A stretch of 64,000 nt of DNA from Chryseobacterium indologenes (lineage in GTDB: Bacteria; Bacteroidota; Bacteroidia; Flavobacteriales; Weeksellaceae), in assembly GCF_001295265.1 (NCBI RefSeq), contig NZ_LJOD01000015.1, positions 60,197 through 124,196 on the forward strand. Direction: 5' to 3'. A program made the position numbers and the translations under genes. A model generated the notes under the pieces. The model saw only the letters and a list, made by a program, of their open reading frames with translations. It made no database searches and had not been told where the DNA came from. Below are positions 42,949-50,690 of the stretch, one piece after another (position 1 is the first letter of the stretch; each line of letters begins with the position of its first letter).

Positions 42949-43290
42949 TTAAATTCTAATCTCTTTTAAGTTTGTAATATCAAATATTGCTATTTGCTGT
43001 TCTTGTCTTCCATATTCTATTGCTTTTTCAAGTTCTGAATTTCTAAAAATCCTAATAGAATCGAAGTAAAATCTGCCATCTTCAACATTTAGCCATCCTC
43101 CTACTATTTTGCCATTTTGTAATGCGTGTTTTATTACCTTTTCTAAGCTTTCCTTATCAAAGGAATTCTGCGTCTCTAAAGCTGCAACAGCTATTCCAAA
43201 TTTAACAGGCTTTAAAGTCTCTAGATTTAAGGTAAAACCATCCGGGTTGTTTATTGAGTACTCCCAAACTCTCTCAATTAAATTTTTCAT
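42949..43290 (-). CDS. Phage early protein, unknown (113 residues)
   Basis: The start is set at ATG 43290 (MKNLIERVWEY), because the 30-codon extension to 43380 is Lys/Arg-rich and overlaps the upstream spacer. The product is alpha/beta, with GFTLNLETLKPVKFGIAVA and a C-terminal IAIFDITNLKEIRI. Similar small proteins occur in Bacteroidota mobile elements; no function is known to me. Confidence 0.5.
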   Translation of the reverse strand: MKNLIERVWEYSINNPDGFTLNLETLKPVKFGIAVAALETQNSFDKESLEKVIKHALQNGKIVGGWLNVEDGRFYFDSIRIFRNSELEKAIEYGRQEQQIAIFDITNLKEIRI

Positions 43291-43395
43291 TTTTGATAAC
43301 TTTTTTGTTTTTCGTTTTTTTAAAGAACCCCTTTGCTTTTCTTTTTCAAAGATACAAAAAAGTTTGCGAATAGCAAACAAAAAAACAAAAAAATA

Positions 43396-43620
43396 TTATT
43401 TTTCTTTTTTTAGCTTCATAATCTCGTTTTTGAGTTTTCTATTTAATTTTTTTAGTCTAAAATTGGCCTTAATTAAATCATCTTTGCTACGATTGCAATT
43501 GTCAAGCATTTTCATGTATTTAACTATTAATTTGCCCGATTCCCTTAATTCCCATAGTAATAAACCAATAGGAATAATCAAGACCAAAAAGAGGCTTAAT
43601 AATAATATTAGATCTGTCAT
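43396..43620 (-). CDS. Small membrane coiled-coil protein of the prophage
   Basis: A 74-residue protein: one N-terminal membrane helix (residues 3-24, LILLLSLFLVLIIPIGLLLW) followed by a Lys/Leu/Asn-rich predicted coiled coil to the end. It lies in the leftward lysogeny-side cluster. A superinfection-exclusion or spanin-like role is possible but not supported by any motif. Confidence 0.5.
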   Translation of the reverse strand: MTDLILLLSLFLVLIIPIGLLLWELRESGKLIVKYMKMLDNCNRSKDDLIKANFRLKKLNRKLKNEIMKLKKEK

Positions 43621-43709
43621 AGGCAGTAAATTTAATTGTTAGTATTTATTATAAATTATGGCAATCCGTAAAAAAATGAGCCTTTTTATAACCTGCTCAG
43701 GTTGAATAT

Positions 43710-44351
43710 TTAGGACCAAAGTTTTTTTGCTAGATCTAAATTTTTTTGAGCTTCTTTGACATCTCTATTTGCGTATTGTAAACTCATTGAGTGGCTTCGG
43801 GCAATAGTTCCGGATTTCATTCCCTCATGCTGAATTTTGGCCGCTTCTAATTTGAATTCATAGTATTCTATACTTTCAGGCATTGATAAATTAATATCCT
43901 TTGCCCTTCTCTCCCAGTATTCGGCTTTGCTTTCGTGTGTGGTGGCTTTTTCTGAAAATTCAACCGCTTTGCCCATTCTGTTCCAGTTTCTTTCTATTAA
44001 AGCTCTGTGCTTTTTTTCGCTATGGTGGCCAACTTTAATAGGCTCCCCAAGGCTTAAAAAATCTTTTCCCTCCTGAGAGGCTTCATAATATTGATTGCTT
44101 TTACTTTCTGCTGCTGCTGCCCAGTTGTTATATCTTTTTACTTTCGCTTCTGCTCTTGTCTGAGCATTTGTGCCGTCTGCTCTGATTATTGAATAAAAGA
44201 AAAATCCGTCTTTCTCATAAATAAGGTTGAAAACCTCACTCGCATTTTCTTTACCGTATTTGGTAGTAACATTAATTATGTCGCCTTTTGCGTGTCTTTC
44301 TGTGCATTTTGCTAAAAAAACGTTAGCAGCGTATTTACTGTATGTATTCAT
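43710..44351 (-). CDS. DUF3560 family protein
   Basis: A 213-residue protein with repeated Ala/Glu/Arg helices and the DUF3560 hallmark GEPIKVGHHSEKKHRALIERNW at about residues 100-122, then KAVEFSEKATTHESKAEYWERRA. The family is common on plasmids and phages and its function is not established. It is in the leftward early cluster. Confidence 0.65.
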   Translation of the reverse strand: MNTYSKYAANVFLAKCTERHAKGDIINVTTKYGKENASEVFNLIYEKDGFFFYSIIRADGTNAQTRAEAKVKRYNNWAAAAESKSNQYYEASQEGKDFLSLGEPIKVGHHSEKKHRALIERNWNRMGKAVEFSEKATTHESKAEYWERRAKDINLSMPESIEYYEFKLEAAKIQHEGMKSGTIARSHSMSLQYANRDVKEAQKNLDLAKKLWS

Positions 44352-44405
44352 AATGAAAATTTAAAAAGTTATATATTTTGAAAAAGTGGGGCCGAAGCCC
44401 CTGGG

Positions 44406-44615
44406 TTACTTGTTTCTGTCTAAAAATTTTCCTGCTTCTGCTTTTGCTAACCATAGAGTTGAGTGCATTCTGTCGTTTAATCTTATTCCGTTGTTCTCTG
44501 TGGCGAAGAAGATTCTTTTTGTTCCGTCTTTTTTGTATTTAAAGATGTCAACTACTTCTCCTGTTTTAGCGCTTTTAAGACTGATAGTTTTTTTTAGTTT
44601 TGTGTAGGTTGCCAT
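44406..44615 (-). CDS. Phage early protein, unknown (69 residues), first of the leftward operon
   Basis: A small basic protein (MATYTKLKKTISLKSAKTGE at the start, WLAKAEAGKFLDRNK at the end) with alternating beta strands. Its promoter TACATTTG at 44636-44643 (minus) with TTG 20 bases upstream overlaps an inverted repeat, so it is likely repressible. Confidence 0.5.
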   Translation of the reverse strand: MATYTKLKKTISLKSAKTGEVVDIFKYKKDGTKRIFFATENNGIRLNDRMHSTLWLAKAEAGKFLDRNK

Positions 44616-44635
44616 AATGTTTGTTTTTGTTGATA

Positions 44636-44711
44636 CAAATGTAAAACAATTATTTTACATATGCAATACTTTTGTAAAACTTTTTTATTACATTTTTTAT
44701 TATTACATTTG
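44636..44711. promoter_or_regulatory. Divergent prophage control region with operator-like repeats
   Basis: A perfect inverted repeat ATGTAAAA-N6-TTTTACAT (44639-44660) overlaps the -7 element TACATTTG (44636-44643, minus) of the leftward operon, which has TTG at 44664-44666. The half-site TGTAAAAC recurs at 44673-44680. On the plus strand TACATTTG at 44704-44711 ends only four bases before the ATG at 44716, which would give a nearly leaderless transcript. The layout is that of a phage lysis/lysogeny switch. Confidence 0.55.
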
Positions 44712-44715
44712 CATT

Positions 44716-44928
44716 ATGACAGTAGAAGAATTTTTAAAAACAGAAAAAGCGGTAAACCTTGCGCCAATAGCTGCAAAGATGTACCCCAATAATAAGAGTG
44801 CTAATACTTATCTTGTAAATAAGCTTAATAACAATGATAATAGGAAATTTACTGAGAAGGATGCAGAACTAGCATTGAATGCTTTAAAAGAGTTGTCAAT
44901 AAGAATAATAGAATTAACAATAAAGTAA
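44716..44928 (+). CDS. Small prophage regulator-like protein (70 residues)
   Basis: The start is ATG 44716 (MTVEEFLKTEKAVNLAPIAA). The longer frame from 44617 would run through the operator region and encode a Tyr/Phe-rich N-terminus. The protein is helical (KMYPNNKSANTYLVNKLNN, then FTEKDAELALNALKELS) and resembles small Cro-like or transcriptional-control proteins of Bacteroidota phages. It faces the leftward HTH cluster, as Cro faces CI. Confidence 0.5.
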   Translation: MTVEEFLKTEKAVNLAPIAAKMYPNNKSANTYLVNKLNNNDNRKFTEKDAELALNALKELSIRIIELTIK

Positions 44929-45002
44929 AACAATAGCTTTACTTTTAGATTTAAAATCAATGTGCTAATTATAGCGTGTATTTCATTTATCTAATTGTAA
45001 AG

Positions 45003-45064
45003 TTAGATTAATCTAATAAATTTTATTATAAATATCTAATTATTGATTTTTTTTATTAATTTTG
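45003..45064 (+). promoter_or_regulatory. Palindrome, TATCTAATT repeats and -7 element ahead of the RNA region
   Basis: TTAGATTAATCTAA (45003-45016) is a perfect palindrome. TATCTAATT occurs at 44988-44996 and again at 45033-45041. TAATTTTG at 45057-45064 matches the Bacteroidota -7 element, with a TTG 11 bases upstream. Together they form a candidate regulated promoter for the structured RNA that follows. Confidence 0.4.
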
Positions 45065-45070
45065 TAGTGA

Positions 45071-45427
45071 TCAATGATGATATTGACAATCAATACTTAT
45101 TAAACTAAACGCACATGAAGAAGGTTTATTTTTGGGATTGTGTAGTGGGTGATGTTGCAAGGCGTTTGGTTTTTATTAGATAGGTTGAATGCTATGGTGC
45201 GCAGGGTAACCTGTTATATATAAGAACATGGCGTAAGATAGGCGCAAGCTGGGGAAGATAATCCGATTTATCCGGAGTGAGGCGATTACCCTTTACAGAC
45301 ACCAGCAGTAATTGTACAGGTATCGAATCCTGTTGTTCTTTTTAGAGTGATTTAATGCAGTGGTACTTTTTTCATTTCAATGCATATATAATTTCCTGCC
45401 CCGCTGCTTTAGAGTAGCGGGTTTTTA
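45071..45427 (+). ncRNA. Probable structured prophage RNA with tRNA-like geometry
   Basis: This 510-base gap between genes has a promoter element, a terminator, and stems between them. Hairpin CAGG-GTAA-CCTG is at 45202-45213. A tRNA-like fold follows: acceptor AAGAACA (45222-45228) with TGTTCTT (45334-45340); TG; D-like arm GCG/CGC (45231-45245) with loop TAAGATAGG; stem GCTGG/CCAGC (45248-45252 and 45302-45306) enclosing 49 bases instead of a 7-base anticodon loop; and T-arm ACAGG-TATCGAAT-CCTGT abutting the acceptor. The T-loop has one extra base. A short ORF (ATG 45115, 22 codons) precedes it. It could be a decayed tRNA, a tRNA mimic or a new RNA. Confidence 0.4.
45400..45427 (+). terminator. 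Terminator of the structured RNA region
   Basis: CCCGCT pairs with AGCGGG across a ten-base loop and is followed by TTTTTAA. It stands 12 bases before the SLOG gene start. Confidence 0.65.
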
Positions 45428-45438
45428 ATTTAATATAA

Positions 45439-45783
45439 ATGAAAGTTATTATTGCCGGAACTAGAAAATTTGAAAATTACTCTTTATTAAAAGAGCGATG
45501 TGACTATATACTACGGAATTGTAGCGATGTAGAAATAGTTTCAGGTGGAGCTAAGGGAGCAGACCTGATTGGAGAAAAATATGCAAATGAAAAAGGTTTC
45601 AAGCTAACTAGGTTTCCTGCAAATTGGAAATTAGGCCCTAAAGCTGGGCCAATCCGGAATCATCATATGGCTGAATATGCAGATGCGTTAATAGCTTTCT
45701 GGGATAAAAAGAGTAAGGGGACCTTAAACATGATAGAAGCAGCAAAAAAACACAAGCTTAAAATTAGAATTATAACCATTTAA
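45439..45783 (+). CDS. SLOG-domain protein (DUF2493/YspA-like)
   Basis: A 114-residue single-domain Rossmann-like protein: MKVIIAGTRKFENYSLLKER, then EIVSGGAKGADLIGEKYA (the GG-x-KG-AD nucleotide-binding motif), FPANWKLGPKAGPIRNHHMA, and a final strand. SLOG proteins of this type bind nucleotide-derived ligands. In phages their job is unknown; interference with nucleotide-signal defence is one idea. It sits between the RNA region and the packaging genes. Confidence 0.75.
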   Translation: MKVIIAGTRKFENYSLLKERCDYILRNCSDVEIVSGGAKGADLIGEKYANEKGFKLTRFPANWKLGPKAGPIRNHHMAEYADALIAFWDKKSKGTLNMIEAAKKHKLKIRIITI

Positions 45784-45787
45784 TTTA

Positions 45788-45877
45788 ATGTTGATGGCAA
45801 AGATATTCAGAGAATGCTTTCTTTTGGATATATACAGAATCATTCAGATAAAAGCAGAAAAGACACGTTTAGATTAA
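45788..45877 (+). CDS. Very short ORF, uncertain
   Basis: A 29-codon frame (MLMAKIFRECFLLDIYRIIQ and onward) fills the gap before the next gene. No motif, no promoter. It may not be translated. Confidence 0.15.
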   Translation: MLMAKIFRECFLLDIYRIIQIKAEKTRLD

Positions 45878-45890
45878 AATCAGTTTAATA

Positions 45891-46106
45891 ATGGAAAAGA
45901 CAGGCGTGACGGGAAGTGTGGTAAATGAGCTAGAAGTAAGGGAGCGAAATTATGAGCACCGATTAAGAGCTGTTAAGAACCTGAAAAAGATGAAACAGAT
46001 TGAATGCACTTGGATAAGGGTTTCTGTTCAGCTAATGAGTGACGGGTGTATCATTGCAAGGTATACGCCAGTAAATAAAAAGCGAATAAAGTCGCGAATC
46101 CAATAA
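45891..46106 (+). CDS. Phage protein, unknown (71 residues)
   Basis: A basic 71-residue protein with an N-terminal helix (VVNELEVRERNYEHRLRAVK) and a beta C-terminus (RVSVQLMSDGCIIARYTP). It ends 12 bases before the small terminase gene, so is probably part of the packaging operon. No family is recognised. Confidence 0.5.
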   Translation: MEKTGVTGSVVNELEVRERNYEHRLRAVKNLKKMKQIECTWIRVSVQLMSDGCIIARYTPVNKKRIKSRIQ

Positions 46107-46118
46107 AACAAATGCAAG

Positions 46119-46673
46119 ATGGGACGAAAAAAGAAGGTTGAAGAAAACACAGGTCGGACACCTGACGGGAAATTTGCTGCAGGTAATAAAATATCTGTAG
46201 GTAATGAAGGAGGTATTGAGAGTAAGTACAAACCGGAATATTCAGAGCAGGCTTACAACTATTGTTTATTAGGGGCAACAGATAAACAGTTGGCCGAATT
46301 CTTCGATGTTTGTGAGGCCACAATAAATAATTGGAAAAAAGATTATCCGGAGTTTTTAGAGGCGTTACGCGCAGGTAAGGAAGTCGCAGATATTATGGTT
46401 GCAAAGTCCTTATACCAAAACTGTATGGGTGCTATTACTACAACACAGAAAGAAGTGAGAATTAAGCAGGTAGACCCAAAAACGAAAAAGCTAATTGACA
46501 AAGTCGAGATTGTAACCCTTCAGGATCAATTACCGCCGGATACCAATGCAATTAAGTTCTGGCTTACTAACCGACAGAAAAGCATGTGGAGTATTAAAAA
46601 TGAGACTAAAGTTTCTGGCGACCCTGAAAACCCTATTGCTGTAACTCAGATTACTGGAATGGTAGTAAAATAA
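46119..46673 (+). CDS. terS: Terminase small subunit
   Basis: A 184-residue protein. The basic N-terminus (MGRKKKVEENTGRTPDGKF) is followed by a helix-turn-helix, GATDKQLAEFFDVCEATINN, typical of small terminases that bind pac or cos DNA. An oligomerisation region with AKSLYQNCMGAIT and a C-terminal tail follow. Its stop codon overlaps the terL start by one base. Confidence 0.8.
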   Translation: MGRKKKVEENTGRTPDGKFAAGNKISVGNEGGIESKYKPEYSEQAYNYCLLGATDKQLAEFFDVCEATINNWKKDYPEFLEALRAGKEVADIMVAKSLYQNCMGAITTTQKEVRIKQVDPKTKKLIDKVEIVTLQDQLPPDTNAIKFWLTNRQKSMWSIKNETKVSGDPENPIAVTQITGMVVK

Positions 46674-48028
46674 TGGTTTTAGAATTTGACACGAAAGGCA
46701 ATGAAAAGCAAAAGCTTTGTGCTCAGAAATGGATTGACAACGTTACTGAGGAAATAAGCTATGGAGGAGCAAAAGGAGGGGCGAAATCTTTTACCGGGGT
46801 TTCTCTTGTTTTCGGTGATGCTTTAATATATCCAAAGACCAGGTATTTTATAGCTCGTAAAAAGCTTAATGATCTAAGAAAACACACTATACCATCAATT
46901 CATGAAGTATTTGAGAAGTGGGGCCTTAGTTCGGATATGTATAAGTTTGATGGCAAGGATAGTATTTTCAAGCTTTACAATCAAAGCGAGGTACTATTAA
47001 TAGATGCTAAATATCTTCCATCAGATCCGGAATATCACAGGTTCGGGTCTATGCAGATGACAAGGGGTTGGATTGAAGAAGGTGGAGAGTTTGAGCGAGC
47101 AAGTTATGAGAACCTTAAAATTTCAATAGGTCGATGGAAAAATGATGATTATGATCTATATAAAAAATTACTAATAACCTCTAACCCATCTAAGAATTTT
47201 CTTTACAAAGACTTCTACCTTCCAAATAAAAACGGAACACTCCCGGATTGGAAATGCATGATTCAAGCCTTACCCTATGACAATAAAATGCTTACAAAAG
47301 GGTATCTGGAAAACTTAGAAAGAACACTTAAAGGAAACGCTAAGAAAAGGCTTTTAGGTGGTGAATGGGAATATGATGATGATCCGACTGCTTTATGTGA
47401 TTATGAAAGAATATTAGAACTGTTCAGTAATAATCATGTTCAAAGAACCGGAAAGAAGTACATAACAGCTGATATAGCTCGTTTTGGTTCCGATTTGGCA
47501 ATTACTGGGGTTTGGGATGACTGGGATTTATTCGAGGTTTATATTCTTGAAATAAGCAAGACCACGGAAATACAGCACCTAATCAATACTTTAAGAATTA
47601 AACACCAAATACCAAAAAGCCAATGTATTGCTGATGAAGATGGTGTCGGGGGCGGTGTTGTAGATAACTGCGGTATTTATGGATTTGTCAATAACTCAAA
47701 AGCATTAAAAGAAAAGGTTCAAACATTTGGCGAAAAAGTGGAAGTCCCTAACTATCAAAATTTACAAACGCAATGTCTTTACAGGTTAGCTGATAGAATT
47801 AATAAAAGCAACATATATATATCTGCAAGCCTACAAGATAAATACAAAGACATGATTGTGGAAGACTTGGAGAATATAAAGTCTGACAATACAGATTTGT
47901 CAAAGCTTAAAGTTATAAAGAAAGAACAGATCAAAGACATTACAGGTCGATCTCCTGACTTTAGAGATATGATGTTAATGAGAGAGTGGTTTGAATTGGA
48001 ACCAGAAGTTAAAGGATTCGCATTTTAA
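46673..48028 (+). CDS. terL: Terminase large subunit
   Basis: A 451-residue packaging motor. The ATPase Walker A-like motif GGAKGGAKS is at residues 31-39. A Walker B region lies around RGWIEEGGEFERAS. The C-terminal RNase H-like nuclease has the acidic residues in YITADIARFGSDLAITGVWD, QCIADEDGVGGGVVDNCG and near SPDFRDMMLMREWFEL. It works with TerS and the portal. Confidence 0.9.
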   Translation: MVLEFDTKGNEKQKLCAQKWIDNVTEEISYGGAKGGAKSFTGVSLVFGDALIYPKTRYFIARKKLNDLRKHTIPSIHEVFEKWGLSSDMYKFDGKDSIFKLYNQSEVLLIDAKYLPSDPEYHRFGSMQMTRGWIEEGGEFERASYENLKISIGRWKNDDYDLYKKLLITSNPSKNFLYKDFYLPNKNGTLPDWKCMIQALPYDNKMLTKGYLENLERTLKGNAKKRLLGGEWEYDDDPTALCDYERILELFSNNHVQRTGKKYITADIARFGSDLAITGVWDDWDLFEVYILEISKTTEIQHLINTLRIKHQIPKSQCIADEDGVGGGVVDNCGIYGFVNNSKALKEKVQTFGEKVEVPNYQNLQTQCLYRLADRINKSNIYISASLQDKYKDMIVEDLENIKSDNTDLSKLKVIKKEQIKDITGRSPDFRDMMLMREWFELEPEVKGFAF

Positions 48029-48070
48029 ATTTTAAAAAAATCAAAATATCAATAACTAAAAATAAACAAG

Positions 48071-48481
48071 ATGATAACAGAATTAAGAAAAGGTAATTAC
48101 GTAATTGGTGAAAGTGGAAGAGTAGTCAGGATAGATGGCTTCATGCAAGAATCAATCTATATGAAGGTAGAAGATGAACGTGTAAGGCATATTGTACATA
48201 AAGTAAAATATTGTAACCCTATTCAATTAACAAATGATATTCTAATGAAAAGTGGATTTATCCAGACTGGTCATTTATTTTCTTTTGATTTAGGAGAAGG
48301 TTTTAAAATTGTTTACAATGATGCTTTAAAAAATTGGCATGTAAGCATCCATTCTACAACTACAGCTTCTATCAATGATATAAAAGGGTTTCATTCTCTA
48401 CAAAATATTGTTAATTCGCTTACAGGTAAAGAGATAGAAGCGAACTTTTTAATCCAAAAGAGTTATGGCAACAAGAGGTAG
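48071..48481 (+). CDS. Phage protein, unknown (136 residues)
   Basis: A 136-residue alpha/beta protein starting MITELRKGNYVIGESGRVVR, with a C-terminal half found in many Bacteroidota phage and host proteins of this kind (WHVSIHSTTTASINDIKGFH, then LQNIVNSLTGKEI). It lies between terL and portal; function unknown. Confidence 0.55.
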   Translation: MITELRKGNYVIGESGRVVRIDGFMQESIYMKVEDERVRHIVHKVKYCNPIQLTNDILMKSGFIQTGHLFSFDLGEGFKIVYNDALKNWHVSIHSTTTASINDIKGFHSLQNIVNSLTGKEIEANFLIQKSYGNKR

Positions 48482-48529
48482 AAAGGTAAAGTATAATTCT
48501 AATCTACTAAATCCCTCAAAAAACCAATT

Positions 48530-48724
48530 ATGAATAATAAAGGCAGGAGAAACGAACTTGCACAATTGAAATATAAAAAACGGCTTAAAATGTACGGATT
48601 AAAACCGGGTGATCAAAACACCGCTTTAAAGTCTCACAGCGTCCCGTGTAGCTGCGGTATGTGTAGATCAGAAAAATATAGAGACACAAAACGTCAGAAA
48701 AATAAAAATATTGACTTTGAATAA
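48530..48724 (+). CDS. Small Cys-rich basic phage protein
   Basis: A 64-residue basic protein (MNNKGRRNELAQLKYKKRLK) with a Cys cluster HSVPCSCGMCRSEKY that could bind zinc through C-x-C-x2-C. Similar proteins recur in Bacteroidota phages and plasmids, without known function. Confidence 0.5.
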   Translation: MNNKGRRNELAQLKYKKRLKMYGLKPGDQNTALKSHSVPCSCGMCRSEKYRDTKRQKNKNIDFE

Positions 48725-48738
48725 TCAAATATTAAAAT

Positions 48739-48909
48739 ATGAAATATATAGTTGTGGGTATAGCCCTATTATTAGCCGTAATAAGCGGAATGTATTTAGC
48801 GAAATCAATTTTCATTAAATTTGACATCTACAGTTTTTCTGGAAGTTGTTTGTATATGGCTGCTTTCTTTTCGCTATTATCTTATGGACAAACTAAAGAA
48901 CGTAATTGA
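48739..48909 (+). CDS. Small phage membrane protein (56 residues)
   Basis: ATG 48739 to TGA 48907-48909. Two hydrophobic segments (MKYIVVGIALLLAVISGMYL and LYMAAFFSLLSY) with charged ends. Placement before the portal is unusual for a holin, so no role is assigned. Confidence 0.45.
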   Translation: MKYIVVGIALLLAVISGMYLAKSIFIKFDIYSFSGSCLYMAAFFSLLSYGQTKERN

Positions 48910-48913
48910 TAAA

Positions 48914-48930
48914 TTTTCACTATATTAGAG
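48914..48930 (+). promoter_or_regulatory. Late repeat copy 1 (TTTTCACTATATTAGAG), before portal
   Basis: First of five copies of CACTATATTAGAG. It ends 16 bases before the portal ATG at 48947. TATATTAG within it differs from TAnnTTTG by one base, so it may be a -7 element or an operator. Confidence 0.6.
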
Positions 48931-48946
48931 AAAAATGCAGTAGGCA

Positions 48947-50353
48947 ATGGCGAAGGGTAATATTATAAGCATGATCGGGAATGCTTTCAGTCAGGTGAAG
49001 TATGAAAACCTTGTTAATAAATCTTTCTTTCAGTTTATTGGTGGACAGAAAGCCCAATATGATTACAAGGACGAAACGTATTTAAAAAAAGGGTATGCAA
49101 CGAACCCGGATGTGTTTGCTGTCATAAATCAGATGTGCGACAAAACAAAAGCGGTTCCCTATGCTGTTAAGAAAATCAAAGACGGTGTTAACTTTAGAAA
49201 ACTTCAATCACTAAAAACAGCGACAAACGGCCGTTACTCTACCAAACAGCTTGCCGATGCTTTAATATTAGAACGAAAGGCATACGAGGATAAAGAAATG
49301 GCTTTCCCCCTTGAAAAACCTAATCCAAACCAGACATGGGCCGACATTCATGTTTTATTTAAGCTATTTTTCAGGGTTACTGGTAATGCATATTTATTCA
49401 TGGCATGGCCTGATGATGGCGAAAACGCTGGCATACCTCAATTGTTATATGTGCTTCCAAGCCATAAAATGACCATCGTTTTAAAGAAAAATGCAGATCT
49501 ACTTTATGATGAAGACCCAATTGATTACTACATGTTACGTGATGGTGATCAAAATATTAAATTTCCAGCAGAGCAGATTATCCACATAAAAACAGCTAAT
49601 CCTTTCTTTGATCTAAATGGCTCACATTTATACGGCTTATCTCCTATAAGGGCATTATTAAGAAATATTGAATCATCAAATGAAGCTTTGAACAACAATG
49701 TTAAGACAATGATCAACGCTGGTGTGTTTGGTTTCTTTTCTGGAAAGAATCAAGCTTTAGACCAAGATCAGGTGGAACAGATGAAACTTAAACTCCATGA
49801 AATGGACAAAGATCCGGGAAGGCTTGCCAGGATTGCAGGTTTTTCTTTGCCTTTAGAGTTTACTAAGATGTCTTTAAATACTGATGAGCTACAACCTTTT
49901 GAATTCCTTAAACACGATCAAAAAGCCATTTGTAATGTTTTGGGCTGGTCAGATGCCTTATTGAATAACGATGATGGTGGTAAATATGATAAACAAAAAG
50001 AGGAAAGAAAACGAGTAATTACAGACAATATACAGCCGGATCTTATTCTTTTTGATGAAGCAATGACAGATAAATTCATAAGAAGGTTTAAAGGTTATGA
50101 GGCTGCGGTATGGGAGCATGATATATCTGAACTGCCGGAAATGCAGGAAGATTTCAAAATGATGCTTGAATGGATGGAGAAAGCGTATTATACACCGAAC
50201 GAAATAAGGGCGGCAACTAAAGCGGAGACCCTTGATATTGAAGAAATGAATGTGCCTTGGATTGACGGTGGTAAAAAACGAATTGATGAGGTAGGAATTA
50301 CCGCATCAGACGTGCAAAAATCTTATGAATACTTAAAAAATGATATAGTATGA
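48947..50353 (+). CDS. Phage portal protein (HK97 family)
   Basis: A 468-residue portal. Recognisable parts are YATNPDVFAVINQMCDKTKAV, FRVTGNAYLFM, LSPIRALLRNIESSNEALNN and NVLGWSDALLNNDDGGKYDKQ. It forms the dodecameric DNA entry ring with TerL and the connectors. The stop overlaps the next gene by four bases. Confidence 0.88.
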   Translation: MAKGNIISMIGNAFSQVKYENLVNKSFFQFIGGQKAQYDYKDETYLKKGYATNPDVFAVINQMCDKTKAVPYAVKKIKDGVNFRKLQSLKTATNGRYSTKQLADALILERKAYEDKEMAFPLEKPNPNQTWADIHVLFKLFFRVTGNAYLFMAWPDDGENAGIPQLLYVLPSHKMTIVLKKNADLLYDEDPIDYYMLRDGDQNIKFPAEQIIHIKTANPFFDLNGSHLYGLSPIRALLRNIESSNEALNNNVKTMINAGVFGFFSGKNQALDQDQVEQMKLKLHEMDKDPGRLARIAGFSLPLEFTKMSLNTDELQPFEFLKHDQKAICNVLGWSDALLNNDDGGKYDKQKEERKRVITDNIQPDLILFDEAMTDKFIRRFKGYEAAVWEHDISELPEMQEDFKMMLEWMEKAYYTPNEIRAATKAETLDIEEMNVPWIDGGKKRIDEVGITASDVQKSYEYLKNDIV

Positions 50354-50679
50354 TAACAAAGAAAATGGTGATTGAATTTCATAAACAAAGATTGGAATCA
50401 ACAGCAAAAATTATCGAAACTTTACGTGAGTTAAAGAAAACTAATTTAACTACTCATCTTATAGACTGTGAAATAGAAATGCAGGAAGGTGAACGTGATT
50501 TTACAATTGAAACGTTGTCATTTCTTCAGCAAGAAGATAATGAAGACAATGTAATTGTTTTAGGTGAAAAAAAAGGAAATGAAGTGAGATTCAGAATTAA
50601 AGAATGTGATCCGCTTAATGTACTAGATAGAGTGAAGAAAAAAGTTAACGTTCTAGATCATAGAAGCCCGTCTAATTAG
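50350..50679 (+). CDS. Phage protein, unknown (109 residues)
   Basis: Overlaps the portal stop by four bases and is therefore translationally coupled. It is an acidic helical protein with a Glu-rich centre (EIEMQEGERDFTIETLSFLQ). Position between portal and MuF suggests a head-assembly helper; no family match. Confidence 0.5.
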   Translation: MITKKMVIEFHKQRLESTAKIIETLRELKKTNLTTHLIDCEIEMQEGERDFTIETLSFLQQEDNEDNVIVLGEKKGNEVRFRIKECDPLNVLDRVKKKVNVLDHRSPSN

Positions 50680-50690
50680 CCAGCTAAATA

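Noticed and set aside
45115..45427. tmRNA with a tag ORF.
   Set aside because: The acceptor strands are only about 120 bases apart, the short ORF lies outside them, and no Ala-Ala-type tag end is present. A host tmRNA should exist elsewhere.
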